Origin: Thermoplasmata archaeon
GTDB taxonomy: Archaea > Thermoplasmatota > Thermoplasmata > Thermoplasmatales > GCA-001856825
Assembly (NCBI GenBank): GCA_023256475.1
Contig: JAGDXP010000005.1
Span: 1-55,686, forward strand
Length of the DNA stretch: 55,686 nt
Reading direction: 5' to 3'
Position numbers and translations under genes: made by a program. The first letter of the stretch is position 1; each line of letters starts with the position of its first letter. This document shows, in pieces, positions 43,467 through 52,010 of this stretch. Below the pieces are notes generated by a model that worked only from the letters and a program-made list of their open reading frames with translations, ran no database searches and was not told the origin of the DNA.

Positions 43467-44592
43467 CCAGTCTAATTCTAGTTACAAGGCCTAAGATTAT
43501 GAACGAGAACATAACTATCATCAAACCGAATAATTTGAACCTTTCAATTGATAATGCAGCCAGATAAGGCGAAATTAATCCTCCCAAGTTCCCCCAAAAA
43601 TTCATCCATCCTCCAGCAACAGAAGAGTTAGCACTACCAGATATTCTGGAAGAAAGCCTCCAGAATCCAAGTAAAACAGGGTTCAGCAGAGCAAGAATCA
43701 AGCTAGAACTTATAAGAAATACATAAGGTGAAGTAAATAACATCATGGTGGCAACAAAGAATAATATCAGGATATAGGAAATGGAGGATAATATGAAATC
43801 CTTGTTCAATTTAGACATGATCCTTCCGAATAGAATTGCGGATACTCCCATTATTACCCAGGGTAAATAGGAAATGTAGAAATTGGCAGTGTTTACGTCC
43901 TTTATTTTCTCAATAACAGGATACCAGGATAGGAAAATGTAGAAAAATCCATCGTATGATAGGAACGATATCCCCAATATCCAATATTCAGAGTATTTTA
44001 CTAAATCTCTTATCTTACCCATTGGCATGGTATAATTAGTTTTTTCATGCATCCAGGCAAGGGTTATCCCAGTGACAATGCCCACTGACGCTAACAGATA
44101 CGCTGAGATGTAAGGGCCTCCCCATATTTCATATGACAGTAAGCTTATTGCAAATATGGCTGCGGGTGAAACATCCCCAAAGAAAGTTGTAATACTTGTT
44201 GCAATTGGATACTCTTTGTCAGCATACCTGTCTCTTAGGAACTGCATCATTGAGGGATATATGGGTCCCTGGGAAAGACCCATAAGGAAACTTAGAAAAA
44301 TTGCTGCGATAAAAAAATGTGTTGTAAATATGAGAATGAGGAATAAAGACCATAATATAAGGCTAAATCCCATTACTCTTGAGGGTCCAAATTTACGCGC
44401 TAGTACACCTCCAGGAATTTGAGTCATGGTATAGCCAAGATAAAATGCTGAAAATATGTATGAGAAGGACACAATCGAATTTATGGAATAAAGATCCATA
44501 AGATGCTTGTAGAACAAGGATATCTCGTATCTATCACCTAATGCTAACAGTGATGAAATTCCAGATAAAAATAAGAAAAATGATCTCCTCAT
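43444..44592 (-). CDS. Major facilitator superfamily transporter
   Basis: 382 residues with about 12 membrane helices. The motif-A-like loop is GGVLARKFGPSRVMG (61-75) and SQGPIYPSMMQFLRDRY follows in helix 4-5, as in anion:cation symporters. The substrate is unknown. It starts in the stop codon of top6A (ATGA overlap), so it is coupled to the topoisomerase operon without an evident functional link. Confidence 0.88.
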   Translation of the reverse strand: MRRSFFLFLSGISSLLALGDRYEISLFYKHLMDLYSINSIVSFSYIFSAFYLGYTMTQIPGGVLARKFGPSRVMGFSLILWSLFLILIFTTHFFIAAIFLSFLMGLSQGPIYPSMMQFLRDRYADKEYPIATSITTFFGDVSPAAIFAISLLSYEIWGGPYISAYLLASVGIVTGITLAWMHEKTNYTMPMGKIRDLVKYSEYWILGISFLSYDGFFYIFLSWYPVIEKIKDVNTANFYISYLPWVIMGVSAILFGRIMSKLNKDFILSSISYILILFFVATMMLFTSPYVFLISSSLILALLNPVLLGFWRLSSRISGSANSSVAGGWMNFWGNLGGLISPYLAALSIERFKLFGLMIVMFSFIILGLVTRIRLGEIENED

Positions 44593-45659
44593 TCTATTCC
44601 TATCTCTGCCAGTTTTTCAGGAAGGTAGGTATCTGTTACAAAATCCAGTCCATACTTAGCAAGTGCCTGCTGCTCTGCCTTTTTCCCAATCTTTAGCATG
44701 GTTTCAATCTCTCCCCTCCAGAAGGGGGTATTGAACCTTGGATCCTCCAATTCTGCGTTCAAGGCATCTATGTCCCTGTCGTTCAATTTATCCGTTGGAA
44801 GTTCATACCTTAAAATATCTGATGCGGTTATCCCTATGAAACTGGAATTGGGAGTAGCCAGAATCTCTGAAAGGTGGGCTGTTTTAATAGCCCCATATGC
44901 AATTGAAGCAAATATCCTGAAACTCCAAGGATCCCCATCTGTAAAAACAACAATGGGCAGACCAAGCTCTTTGTTCAGCCTGTTCAATAATCTCTTGGTG
45001 GACCTCGCTGGTTGACCCTTTATGTGAACCAATAGAGAGCGCATCTTCTCATCGAAGCCGTTCTCCACAAGCCTGTCGAACATACCTCCTGTTTCAATAG
45101 CCAGTACAAAATCTACATCATGGCCGACGAACTTTAGTTTTTCAGCTTCCACATTGGAGGGGATGGTGTATCCAGCATCACCCACATCATCTCTACAGTT
45201 GATTCTCTTCCATTCCCCCTTTCTGTTCAATTCCTCTATCGTGATATTACCTATGAGGGAGGCACCGTTTTCTTCAGGTCTCAGATGCATCTCTTCCCTT
45301 AAAAGACCAGTCATAACCTCTAGGTCCTCAGTCATTAAATCGGACTCATCCTGATTCTGGAATTTTCCAAGACCCCAGCCCTCCGAAATGTAATACATTT
45401 CTCTCAAGGTTGAGGTCTTTTTACCACGCTCCATCTCATCTACAAAATCAATGATATAAAGCATCTTCAAAATAGAAAGGGCTGAGCTTGTCTTAGAAGC
45501 ATACCTCCTTACAGTCTCATTTCCATACTTCCAAACTCCAGATAAATTGTCAAATACTATATTTTCTTTATTTCTTGACTTTAACTCAACCTTTGGAATT
45601 CTACCATTTTTAATATCTTCGTATATCTCCTCGACTATACTTTTTAATTTCTCATTCAT
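44589..45659 (-). CDS. top6A: DNA topoisomerase VI subunit A
   Basis: Spo11-like DNA-cleaving subunit, 356 residues. The CAP/winged-helix part has TLREMYYIS with Tyr90 as the likely catalytic Tyr; the Toprim part has FVLAIETGGMFDRL with the Glu, and VVFTDGDPWSFRIF with the DxD pair; YGAIKTAHLSE follows. With subunit B it relaxes and decatenates DNA by double-strand passage. It overlaps top6B by 8 nt and the MFS gene by 4. Confidence 0.95.
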   Translation of the reverse strand: MNEKLKSIVEEIYEDIKNGRIPKVELKSRNKENIVFDNLSGVWKYGNETVRRYASKTSSALSILKMLYIIDFVDEMERGKKTSTLREMYYISEGWGLGKFQNQDESDLMTEDLEVMTGLLREEMHLRPEENGASLIGNITIEELNRKGEWKRINCRDDVGDAGYTIPSNVEAEKLKFVGHDVDFVLAIETGGMFDRLVENGFDEKMRSLLVHIKGQPARSTKRLLNRLNKELGLPIVVFTDGDPWSFRIFASIAYGAIKTAHLSEILATPNSSFIGITASDILRYELPTDKLNDRDIDALNAELEDPRFNTPFWRGEIETMLKIGKKAEQQALAKYGLDFVTDTYLPEKLAEIGIE

Positions 45660-47421
45660 CTTTCAACGCCTCCGGAAGTGGATATGCTCCAAGTAAAACG
45701 CTATCCGGTAATGTGGCATAAACCTCTGATATTGATAGTACCCCCTTGCCGATCTTAATTTCCCTTCTTTCAAAGGGTTTCAGTGATTTTATTTCAAATT
45801 TTAACTTATCTTCCCCAATTATGTGTACTTCAAAATTCTGATCAATCTCTGTGAAGTTATCAATTACCAAAGCATCATCCATTTGCCTGAAAGAGACAAC
45901 GCCCATGACCTTGGAAATTATCGGTTTAATATCCGGTTCAGGCATATTTAGGATCTTTGAAGCTTTCTGGGATATGGCAGGTAGAATTTTCTCTATCAAG
46001 GAAAATTTTTCCTCGACCTTTCCTTTGTGCTCTTCTTTTGATTTCATTGCTTTAATCTGCCTTCCGATTGCCTTCAATGCTTGATCCAATGCATCCATAA
46101 TTTCCGGTACTTGTGCTATGGCCTCTTTAGCTTCATTGGTAAAAGGTATCTTTGAGCTTGCCACATGTACTATTATTATCACTGGGCCTATAGGCAACTG
46201 ATCCTTTACTGGCTGTGAGATGCCGTATTGATTCCAATTTATGCTGGAAATGGCTTTGGTTATCGCACAGCTTCCTTGCTGGTATAAAAGGGGAACTCTA
46301 TTTGCAAAGCGAAGTACCTTGATGGGTTCTTCCTTGGGAATGTTTCCCCCATATGCAGCTATAGCCTCGATTATAAAAGGATGCCCCGAATAAACGTATA
46401 CCCCTTTTGTGACAGGAAGGGAAAAATACGAAGGGTGGTATTCCTCAAACGATACAGTAACGCTCTTGTAGAGTGCAGAGCCTCCTATGGGTGAAAGGCA
46501 ATCCTTTCTGGGGTCCATAAATTTGAAAGATTTTATGGTTTCGTAAAGAGCCTCAAAATCCTTCTCCTTTAGTTCAGAAGGTTTTTTTCCTTCCAGCCCT
46601 GCCTTTTGGACTATCTGTCTAGCTACATCGGGAGAAACCCTGGAGAATGAGTCTGTCAAAATATCCTCAATTCTACTACCGGGAAAATCTCTTAATATGG
46701 ATATAAGCTCCCCTAATTCTACCCCTTGAGGATGAGGTTTTATTTCAATGGGAATGGGAGGGAGGTCATTGATACTCCTGGGGATTTCAAACTCCTTATC
46801 AGGGAGTTTAACAACGAAATGGGTTTGAGGATTAGCAATGGCAGTCTGTTTTATGTATTCTTCGATCCCCTGCTTATTGTTGACATATTTTCCCTTCAAT
46901 ATCAATTTTATCCAGAGACCACTTTCCACGTCCCAGATGAAAGGTTCCTCTGAAATTATTATTGGCTCATTCTTCTTTATGTCAATTTCCATCTTTATTT
47001 TATAGGCGGTAAGGTCCTTTCTGGTCTTAGTAATTACCTCAACTGGGTTCCCTGTGGTTCTCTGGGCATACAGAATTGCTGCAGTAATACCAATTCCCTG
47101 TTGTCCCCGAGTTTGTCTCTCTGAATGAAATCTGGAACCATAGAGAATTTTACCAAGAGAATTCCCAACCTCTATCCTAGGGATTCCGGGTCCATTGTCC
47201 TTTACTTCAATCAAAAATTTTTCCTTCTCCAGTGGCTTAACCAAGATTTCGATTTTCGGTAATATGCCCGCATCAGTGCATGCATCTAGAGAGTTATCTA
47301 CAGCCTCCTTTACAGTCATAAATAATGCTTTCTGGGGAGAATCAAACCCCAGCATCTGCTTATTTTTATCAAAAAATTCTGCAACACTTATTGCTCTAGC
47401 TTTCCCTTCGTATGTTTTCAT
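45652..47421 (-). CDS. top6B: DNA topoisomerase VI subunit B
   Basis: GHKL ATPase subunit, 589 residues. ATP-site motifs: TVKEAVDNSLDACTDAG (about 36-52), VKDNGPGIPR (about 72-81) and RQTRGQQGIGIT (about 101-112); the transducer Lys region and H2TH part follow (FPGSRIEDILTDSFSRVS), with LPIGPVIIIVHVASSKIPF later. The C-terminal part is complete for the family. Its start overlaps the regulator gene by 4 nt. Confidence 0.95.
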   Translation of the reverse strand: MKTYEGKARAISVAEFFDKNKQMLGFDSPQKALFMTVKEAVDNSLDACTDAGILPKIEILVKPLEKEKFLIEVKDNGPGIPRIEVGNSLGKILYGSRFHSERQTRGQQGIGITAAILYAQRTTGNPVEVITKTRKDLTAYKIKMEIDIKKNEPIIISEEPFIWDVESGLWIKLILKGKYVNNKQGIEEYIKQTAIANPQTHFVVKLPDKEFEIPRSINDLPPIPIEIKPHPQGVELGELISILRDFPGSRIEDILTDSFSRVSPDVARQIVQKAGLEGKKPSELKEKDFEALYETIKSFKFMDPRKDCLSPIGGSALYKSVTVSFEEYHPSYFSLPVTKGVYVYSGHPFIIEAIAAYGGNIPKEEPIKVLRFANRVPLLYQQGSCAITKAISSINWNQYGISQPVKDQLPIGPVIIIVHVASSKIPFTNEAKEAIAQVPEIMDALDQALKAIGRQIKAMKSKEEHKGKVEEKFSLIEKILPAISQKASKILNMPEPDIKPIISKVMGVVSFRQMDDALVIDNFTEIDQNFEVHIIGEDKLKFEIKSLKPFERREIKIGKGVLSISEVYATLPDSVLLGAYPLPEALKDE

Positions 47422-48200
47422 ACTTCAACTGTTTGTGGATTTATTCCATATTTATCTACATTCTCTGAAATCTTCAAGTATGTGAACTTTACCATCTCTG
47501 GAGAGAAAATCAAGAGAATATTAAATCCTCTGGCACAAGCCTCAAAAGCACCTTCCACTGGAGCGAATTCATGAAAATTAAGGTTTATTTTTTTAGCCAA
47601 TGTTTTTGCGATGGTTCCAAAAACAAATATTTTCTCTATCTCATTCTTCTTTATAAATTCCTGCACTCTATCTAGATTTTTCTTTTCCCTGCAGAATTCT
47701 AAATCTGTTCTAATCATATAGAACTTTCCAACTTTTACGTCCACTATTCCTGATAAATTGCCGATCCTCAATGCCTCACCAGGTTTTGCATCATCTAGGG
47801 CGATCCCATTAGAGCCTTTCATTTGCCTCTTTGTGGCAAATAGATCTCCTGATTCCAAATAGAGATAGACTTTGTCACCCCTATTTAAAGGTTCTGCAGC
47901 TATGGCTTCACACGTCAAGACTATTCCAGAATCCTGGTAGGCTTTCGATAGAAAGCTTCCCATGGAAGCCAGGAATTTTTGTAGGAATTCCTTACCCTCC
48001 ATGGTAACTTTCAGTGAAGAATCAATAAATCTGTCCCTTTGCAGTTCCTTTGCATAAAATGAAACTGCCTGAGCAGTTAGCCCCAGATTTTTTCCCACGT
48101 CAACAAATTTTGAATTACCTTTTGAAAATTCAAGTAATATCAAGGCTTTTGAAAGATTTCCTTTTTCTCTCCAAAATTTATCTAGCTGGAGATTCTCCAT
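47418..48200 (-). CDS. Winged-helix transcriptional regulator, archaeal COG1497-like
   Basis: 260 residues. An N-terminal winged helix (about 15-65) with FVDVGKNLGLTAQAVSFYAKELQRDRFID, then a two-part ligand- or partner-binding domain with VLTCEAIAAEPLNRGDKVYLY, KRQMKGSNGIALDDAKPGEALRIG and FHEFAPVEGAFEACARGFNIL. It sits directly upstream of and overlaps top6B. The palindrome in the divergent promoter at 48421 is a natural candidate target. Confidence 0.75.
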   Translation of the reverse strand: MENLQLDKFWREKGNLSKALILLEFSKGNSKFVDVGKNLGLTAQAVSFYAKELQRDRFIDSSLKVTMEGKEFLQKFLASMGSFLSKAYQDSGIVLTCEAIAAEPLNRGDKVYLYLESGDLFATKRQMKGSNGIALDDAKPGEALRIGNLSGIVDVKVGKFYMIRTDLEFCREKKNLDRVQEFIKKNEIEKIFVFGTIAKTLAKKINLNFHEFAPVEGAFEACARGFNILLIFSPEMVKFTYLKISENVDKYGINPQTVEV

Positions 48201-48212
48201 ATAAATCGCCGT

Positions 48213-48404
48213 TTATTTTACCCAGTTCAATCTTTCAATCTCTCTATCCTTTTTTGTTTTCTTTTTGAATTCCTTATAGTGTTCTTTGCAAAGATGTACC
48301 TTATTTGAACCTGAAGATAGAGAAAATATTTTTTCAGCCTCTTTTCTGCTCACGGTTTTAAATTTCTCATTTTTGCAGCCAGTAACATCGCATAATTCAT
48401 TCAT
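48213..48404 (-). CDS. Small Cys/His metal-binding protein
   Basis: 63 residues. CDVTGCKNE (Cys5, Cys10) and HLCKEHYKEF (His37, Cys39, His42) look like one zinc site; a strongly basic tail KKKTKKDREIERL follows, suggesting nucleic-acid or protein contact. First gene of the topoisomerase operon, 12 nt before the regulator. Confidence 0.7.
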   Translation of the reverse strand: MNELCDVTGCKNEKFKTVSRKEAEKIFSLSSGSNKVHLCKEHYKEFKKKTKKDREIERLNWVK

Positions 48405-48420
48405 GCCATATTAATAAATT

Positions 48421-48436
48421 AAGTATTGAAATACTT
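48421..48436. promoter_or_regulatory. 16-bp palindrome in the Topo VI / secretion-operon divergent promoter
   Basis: AAGTATTGAAATACTT is a perfect 7-bp inverted repeat with a 2-bp centre. A third AAAGTAT half-site follows at 48445-48451. The palindrome is 17-32 bp upstream of the minus-strand ATG (48404) and 69-84 bp upstream of the plus-strand ATG (48505), placing it over the minus-strand TATA area. It looks like a dimer operator. Confidence 0.5.
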
Positions 48437-48491
48437 TTCATATTAAAGTATCTAGGAATAAAAATTAAATATTAATTAATATTTACGTGAA

Positions 48492-48500
48492 TGGGAGGAG
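48492..48500 (+). promoter_or_regulatory. Strong ribosome binding site of the secretion-like operon
   Basis: GGGAGGAG just before the ATG at 48505. It selects 48505 over the GTG at 48487. AT-rich TATA candidates (TAAATATTAATTAATATTT) lie at about 48465-48484. Confidence 0.6.
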
Positions 48501-48504
48501 GCAT

Positions 48505-48846
48505 ATGAAATATATTGCCTTACTGATTATAATAGGAATATTTGCAATTAGCTTGGGTAATGCCCATGCGGCAGAAATAACAAACCAGCAGGTCCTAGCT
48601 ACAGGAACACAGAATGCAACAGTATACCAGATTATTCAGAGAGCGTTTGAAATAGTGGTTGGGATAAGTAGCCTTCTTATTGCATTACTTTGGGTTCCAA
48701 TAGCTATAGGTTACTTCTCCAAGGACCTAGACAGGAAAGCCGATGCAAAGGAAAGAACCAAGGACGCTCTGATTGGGACAATAATATTCGTTATGGCAGT
48801 ATCGGGAATACTCTATGGAGTGATACATTACATAGTTGTCGGCTGA
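48505..48846 (+). CDS. VirB2-like pilin candidate: signal peptide plus two membrane helices
   Basis: 113 residues. MKYIALLIIIGIFAISLGNAHA looks like a classical signal peptide, with a possible cut after AHA (residue 22). The mature part of about 90 residues has an N-terminal polar tip, a helix (about 44-68, RAFEIVVGISSLLIALLWVPIAIG), a charged loop (SKDLDRKADAKERTKD) and a second helix (about 88-110). This two-helix hairpin with charged loop is the layout of VirB2/TrbC pilins and of pilin subunits of archaeal DNA importers. It is the first of five coupled genes. Confidence 0.6.
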   Translation: MKYIALLIIIGIFAISLGNAHAAEITNQQVLATGTQNATVYQIIQRAFEIVVGISSLLIALLWVPIAIGYFSKDLDRKADAKERTKDALIGTIIFVMAVSGILYGVIHYIVVG

Positions 48847-48848
48847 TT

Positions 48849-49892
48849 ATGGACATAGTGGGGATAATCTCAAGGGCCATAGTAGATGCCATAGGGGTAC
48901 TTCTGTCAGGTTTAGTAGCGCAAGGCGTACTTGTGGCAACAGTTCTGTATAATGGCTACATAGCTGGAAACCTCCTAACGCCAAGCGAAGCATTCCCTTA
49001 CCTAAATTTCAACAGCCTGTCGGGAGGAGAGGGTTCGCTTTATTACTTTGTTATGTTCAATTTTTATGATCCTATTTTAACCATCATATTAACTGCGTTG
49101 GGATTAATATATTTGCTAAACGCTTCATTGGAGCTCAAATATAACCTCAGAAATATGTGGATAAAGGTACTTTTAATTCTCATTCTCTCAAACGTCTCTT
49201 TTTTCATTTCACAGGATCTATTGATGCTGGGCAACTCCATATACACCCAAATTTATAATTTTGGCGGAAGCAGACATAATTTTCATGATGGGTCCAATTT
49301 TCTTATGAACGTTAACTTAGGTCCTAATCCCAACACAACTATTGGCATATTTATTATTGTGTTGGTTTTCTTCCTTGTACTATTCTTGCTGATGACACTT
49401 TCAATCAGATTAGCTATAATATTCACATTTCCCATACTGATACCTATATTCACCATCTTTCTAATACTTCCTCAAACTAGAGATTTGGGAATCAAGATAT
49501 GGTGGCTTTACATCGATGCCGTGTTCTCACCAATATTGATAGGAATACCATTAATTCTGGCTACATACTCTAATAATTCGTCTCTAATATTGGGCTTCCT
49601 GGCCCTCTCTGATACCATACCGTTCATATTGATGAAGGAACCTTCATTCATTGGAAACCTGGGATTCTTATTCGGTTATTCTGCTGAGTCAACAGCAACA
49701 AGAACTATTCCAATTCTTAAAAATGTATCAAGGGACTTAAAAAACGTTGCTATTGTCACTGGTGGTGCAATATATACAGGAAACATGTCTAGAAAAAATA
49801 AAAATATTCAGGCGAGGCAATCAGTGAGAAACTATAGTTCGAGAAGCTCTAGACCTCCAAGCAATAAAACTTTCTTTAAGGTGAGGCCATGA
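48849..49892 (+). CDS. VirB6/TrbL/CedA-like polytopic membrane protein
   Basis: 347 residues from the ATG at 48849, 2 nt after the pilin-like stop. About seven hydrophobic helices: near 1-35, 62-90, 97-118, 155-178, 180-202, 210-232 and 240-262. The C-terminal 60 residues are Ser/Arg/Asn-rich and likely cytosolic. Size, topology and place between a VirB2-like gene and VirB3/VirB4-like genes point to the inner-membrane channel of a type IV secretion-type machine; sequence identity to known families cannot be judged by eye. Confidence 0.6.
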   Translation: MDIVGIISRAIVDAIGVLLSGLVAQGVLVATVLYNGYIAGNLLTPSEAFPYLNFNSLSGGEGSLYYFVMFNFYDPILTIILTALGLIYLLNASLELKYNLRNMWIKVLLILILSNVSFFISQDLLMLGNSIYTQIYNFGGSRHNFHDGSNFLMNVNLGPNPNTTIGIFIIVLVFFLVLFLLMTLSIRLAIIFTFPILIPIFTIFLILPQTRDLGIKIWWLYIDAVFSPILIGIPLILATYSNNSSLILGFLALSDTIPFILMKEPSFIGNLGFLFGYSAESTATRTIPILKNVSRDLKNVAIVTGGAIYTGNMSRKNKNIQARQSVRNYSSRSSRPPSNKTFFKVRP

Positions 49893-50467
49893 TAGAACTA
49901 ATAAAGTTCTCCAAGAACCAAATAGGTTTCATGAACATATATGGGGAGAATTTTCTCAGGCTGATTCTATTCGTATTCATTTCTTCGATTCTTCTGCTCT
50001 CAATGGGATGGATGGCAATTCTAGCGGTAATCCCGCTAGCTGCTATAATTATAAAAATAGGCGATGATTATGTTGATGAAATTATTGTAAAGAAACTTAT
50101 GGGAAACAGATCTCACAATCTTAGATTACTCGAAAATAAGGCAACTTATGAGATATTCACATATACGTATGGATTGGATGATTACACCAATGAGGAGGTA
50201 CTTTCCCTATGGAATCAAATACTTTCCATGTTGAACGTTCCAATTACTATCATAGTCTATAAATCAAAATTGAATCTAGAAGATTTTAAGGTCAATGATG
50301 CCAACTATAACAGCCTCTTTGAGGAATTGGAACCAGTAATTGAGCATTATTTCATAGTTGTAAATGAAATTGATGCGGCTCAGTTGGAATCTACCTTAGA
50401 CAAGGTTTCACTTTCATATTATAGATTGGATAAAAACGAGGTGGAAGAACTTGAAGAGAAATTATAA
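49889..50467 (+). CDS. VirB3/PrgI-like membrane protein
   Basis: 192 residues. A short amphipathic start (FSKNQIGFMNIYGENFLR), two close helices (about 25-43 and 45-60) and then about 130 cytosolic residues. This is the form of VirB3/PrgI proteins, which sit directly before VirB4 and bind it. It overlaps the VirB6-like gene by 4 nt and the VirB4-like gene by 17. Confidence 0.55.
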   Translation: MIELIKFSKNQIGFMNIYGENFLRLILFVFISSILLLSMGWMAILAVIPLAAIIIKIGDDYVDEIIVKKLMGNRSHNLRLLENKATYEIFTYTYGLDDYTNEEVLSLWNQILSMLNVPITIIVYKSKLNLEDFKVNDANYNSLFEELEPVIEHYFIVVNEIDAAQLESTLDKVSLSYYRLDKNEVEELEEKL

Positions 50468-52010
50468 TTTTTTACAGAGGGAAAATTATTACATCAAGGA
50501 CGGATCAATCAAAACTATCTCAAGAGTTTGGAACATACCCTACTCTGTCCATGAGAATTTCAGAATGAGATACATAGAAGATTCAGAGGGGACAAGGATA
50601 ATTATCCATTTAAAACCGGTATCTGGTGATTTGGCATGGTCTATAGTATCCCGGGAAATATCAAAGGTAATACCGGAATTAGAGACATCAGGAAATATTA
50701 TCAGCAGGGAGCTGGAAAAAAAGAAGCTGGAAAGAGAGAATCTTAATATACTGAAAGAGGAAATCACTTCAGGAGCTGCGAAACTTTTTGCCTTCAACGC
50801 TCTCATAGGATTTTCTGATTTTCCAAGGAAATTAACCGAGAGGAAGTCCAATTTAAAAAAGCATCTATCAAAAATTGGTATTAAAACAGAAAATAAAAGA
50901 TATGGAGATTATAGATATCTCTCAAGACTCGAAACCGATGTAAGTTTCTACATTGAATCAAAGTCGCTGGCATCTATTCTGCCCATCAATAGAGGATATC
51001 TTCTAGATTACAATGGGGTCTTTATTGGCATAGATTCAAGCACGGAATCACCTATATTTCTAAATAGGTATAGGCTTCCCTCCTCACATCAGCTGGTTTT
51101 AGGGATGACAGGTTTCGGTAAATCATATCTGGTGAAATTGATGCTCTATAGGGAAAAGATTGTAAATGATACAGATGTGATAATTATAGATCCCATGGGC
51201 GAATATGGAAAGATAAATAATTTTACAATGGGGAAGGATTTGGACCTTATTAATAGGGGTATAAACATATTCAAACCAATGGAATTCATGAGTCCAAAAG
51301 AAAATACCGAAAGGGTTATTTCACTTCTCTCCCTAATATTTAACCTCTCAGAAAATGACAAAGGCATTCTAGATGCTGAATTGACGCGATTCTTTGAAGG
51401 TAATATGGAATTAAATAGCTTAATGGAAGCTATTAATATAAGAAATAAAGAAACTTTCAACAAAATTTCACCAATTTTCGAGGGCAGCCTGAAAATGTTT
51501 TCAAAAGGGGAAAGCGAAGAACTGAGTGGAAGCTTACGAATAAATCTTGGTGAAGTTCCAAAGCAGCTCCTTCCATTTTACATGCTTTTATCACTTGAAT
51601 TTGTCATGAGGCAGAAGAGCAAAAGAAGGAGAATTGTAGTGATCGACGAATCCCATTATCTTTTGGATGAAAGAACGATTGTAACCCTGGAAAGGTATGT
51701 CAGACACGCGAGACACGATAATATTTCAATGATCATGGTTTCACAATCGGCAAACGACTTTTTCAAATCCAAATTTTCTGTCTCCATATTGGAAAATTGT
51801 TCAATTCATATATTATTGAGACATCAAAATGTTTCTGAGGAAATTGTGGATTTCTATCATCTTGATGAGAATTTGAAGTATTTTATTAAGTATTCAGCAG
51901 GGTTTGATGGCAAGGAAACCTGGGGATACATGCAAATCCCTGGATTTAGAGCAATTGTTAAGATTAAAAGCAGTGCGGATGAGCATGAAAAGATCGAAGG
52001 AATTCATTGA
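50451..52010 (+). CDS. VirB4/TraC/CedB-like conjugation ATPase
   Basis: 519 residues from a TTG start. An N-terminal VirB4-type part (about 1-200), then a RecA-like core: LVLGMTGFGKSYLVKL (Walker A, about 216-231), VIIIDPMGEYGKI (about 242-254), RRIVVIDESHYLLDE (Walker B, about 394-408), and VSQSANDFFKSKFSVSILENCSIHILLR. The last motif, in which ATPases of this group sense nucleotide, is typical of VirB4/HerA proteins. It would power pilus assembly or DNA movement. Confidence 0.85.
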   Translation: MKRNYNFLQRENYYIKDGSIKTISRVWNIPYSVHENFRMRYIEDSEGTRIIIHLKPVSGDLAWSIVSREISKVIPELETSGNIISRELEKKKLERENLNILKEEITSGAAKLFAFNALIGFSDFPRKLTERKSNLKKHLSKIGIKTENKRYGDYRYLSRLETDVSFYIESKSLASILPINRGYLLDYNGVFIGIDSSTESPIFLNRYRLPSSHQLVLGMTGFGKSYLVKLMLYREKIVNDTDVIIIDPMGEYGKINNFTMGKDLDLINRGINIFKPMEFMSPKENTERVISLLSLIFNLSENDKGILDAELTRFFEGNMELNSLMEAINIRNKETFNKISPIFEGSLKMFSKGESEELSGSLRINLGEVPKQLLPFYMLLSLEFVMRQKSKRRRIVVIDESHYLLDERTIVTLERYVRHARHDNISMIMVSQSANDFFKSKFSVSILENCSIHILLRHQNVSEEIVDFYHLDENLKYFIKYSAGFDGKETWGYMQIPGFRAIVKIKSSADEHEKIEGIH

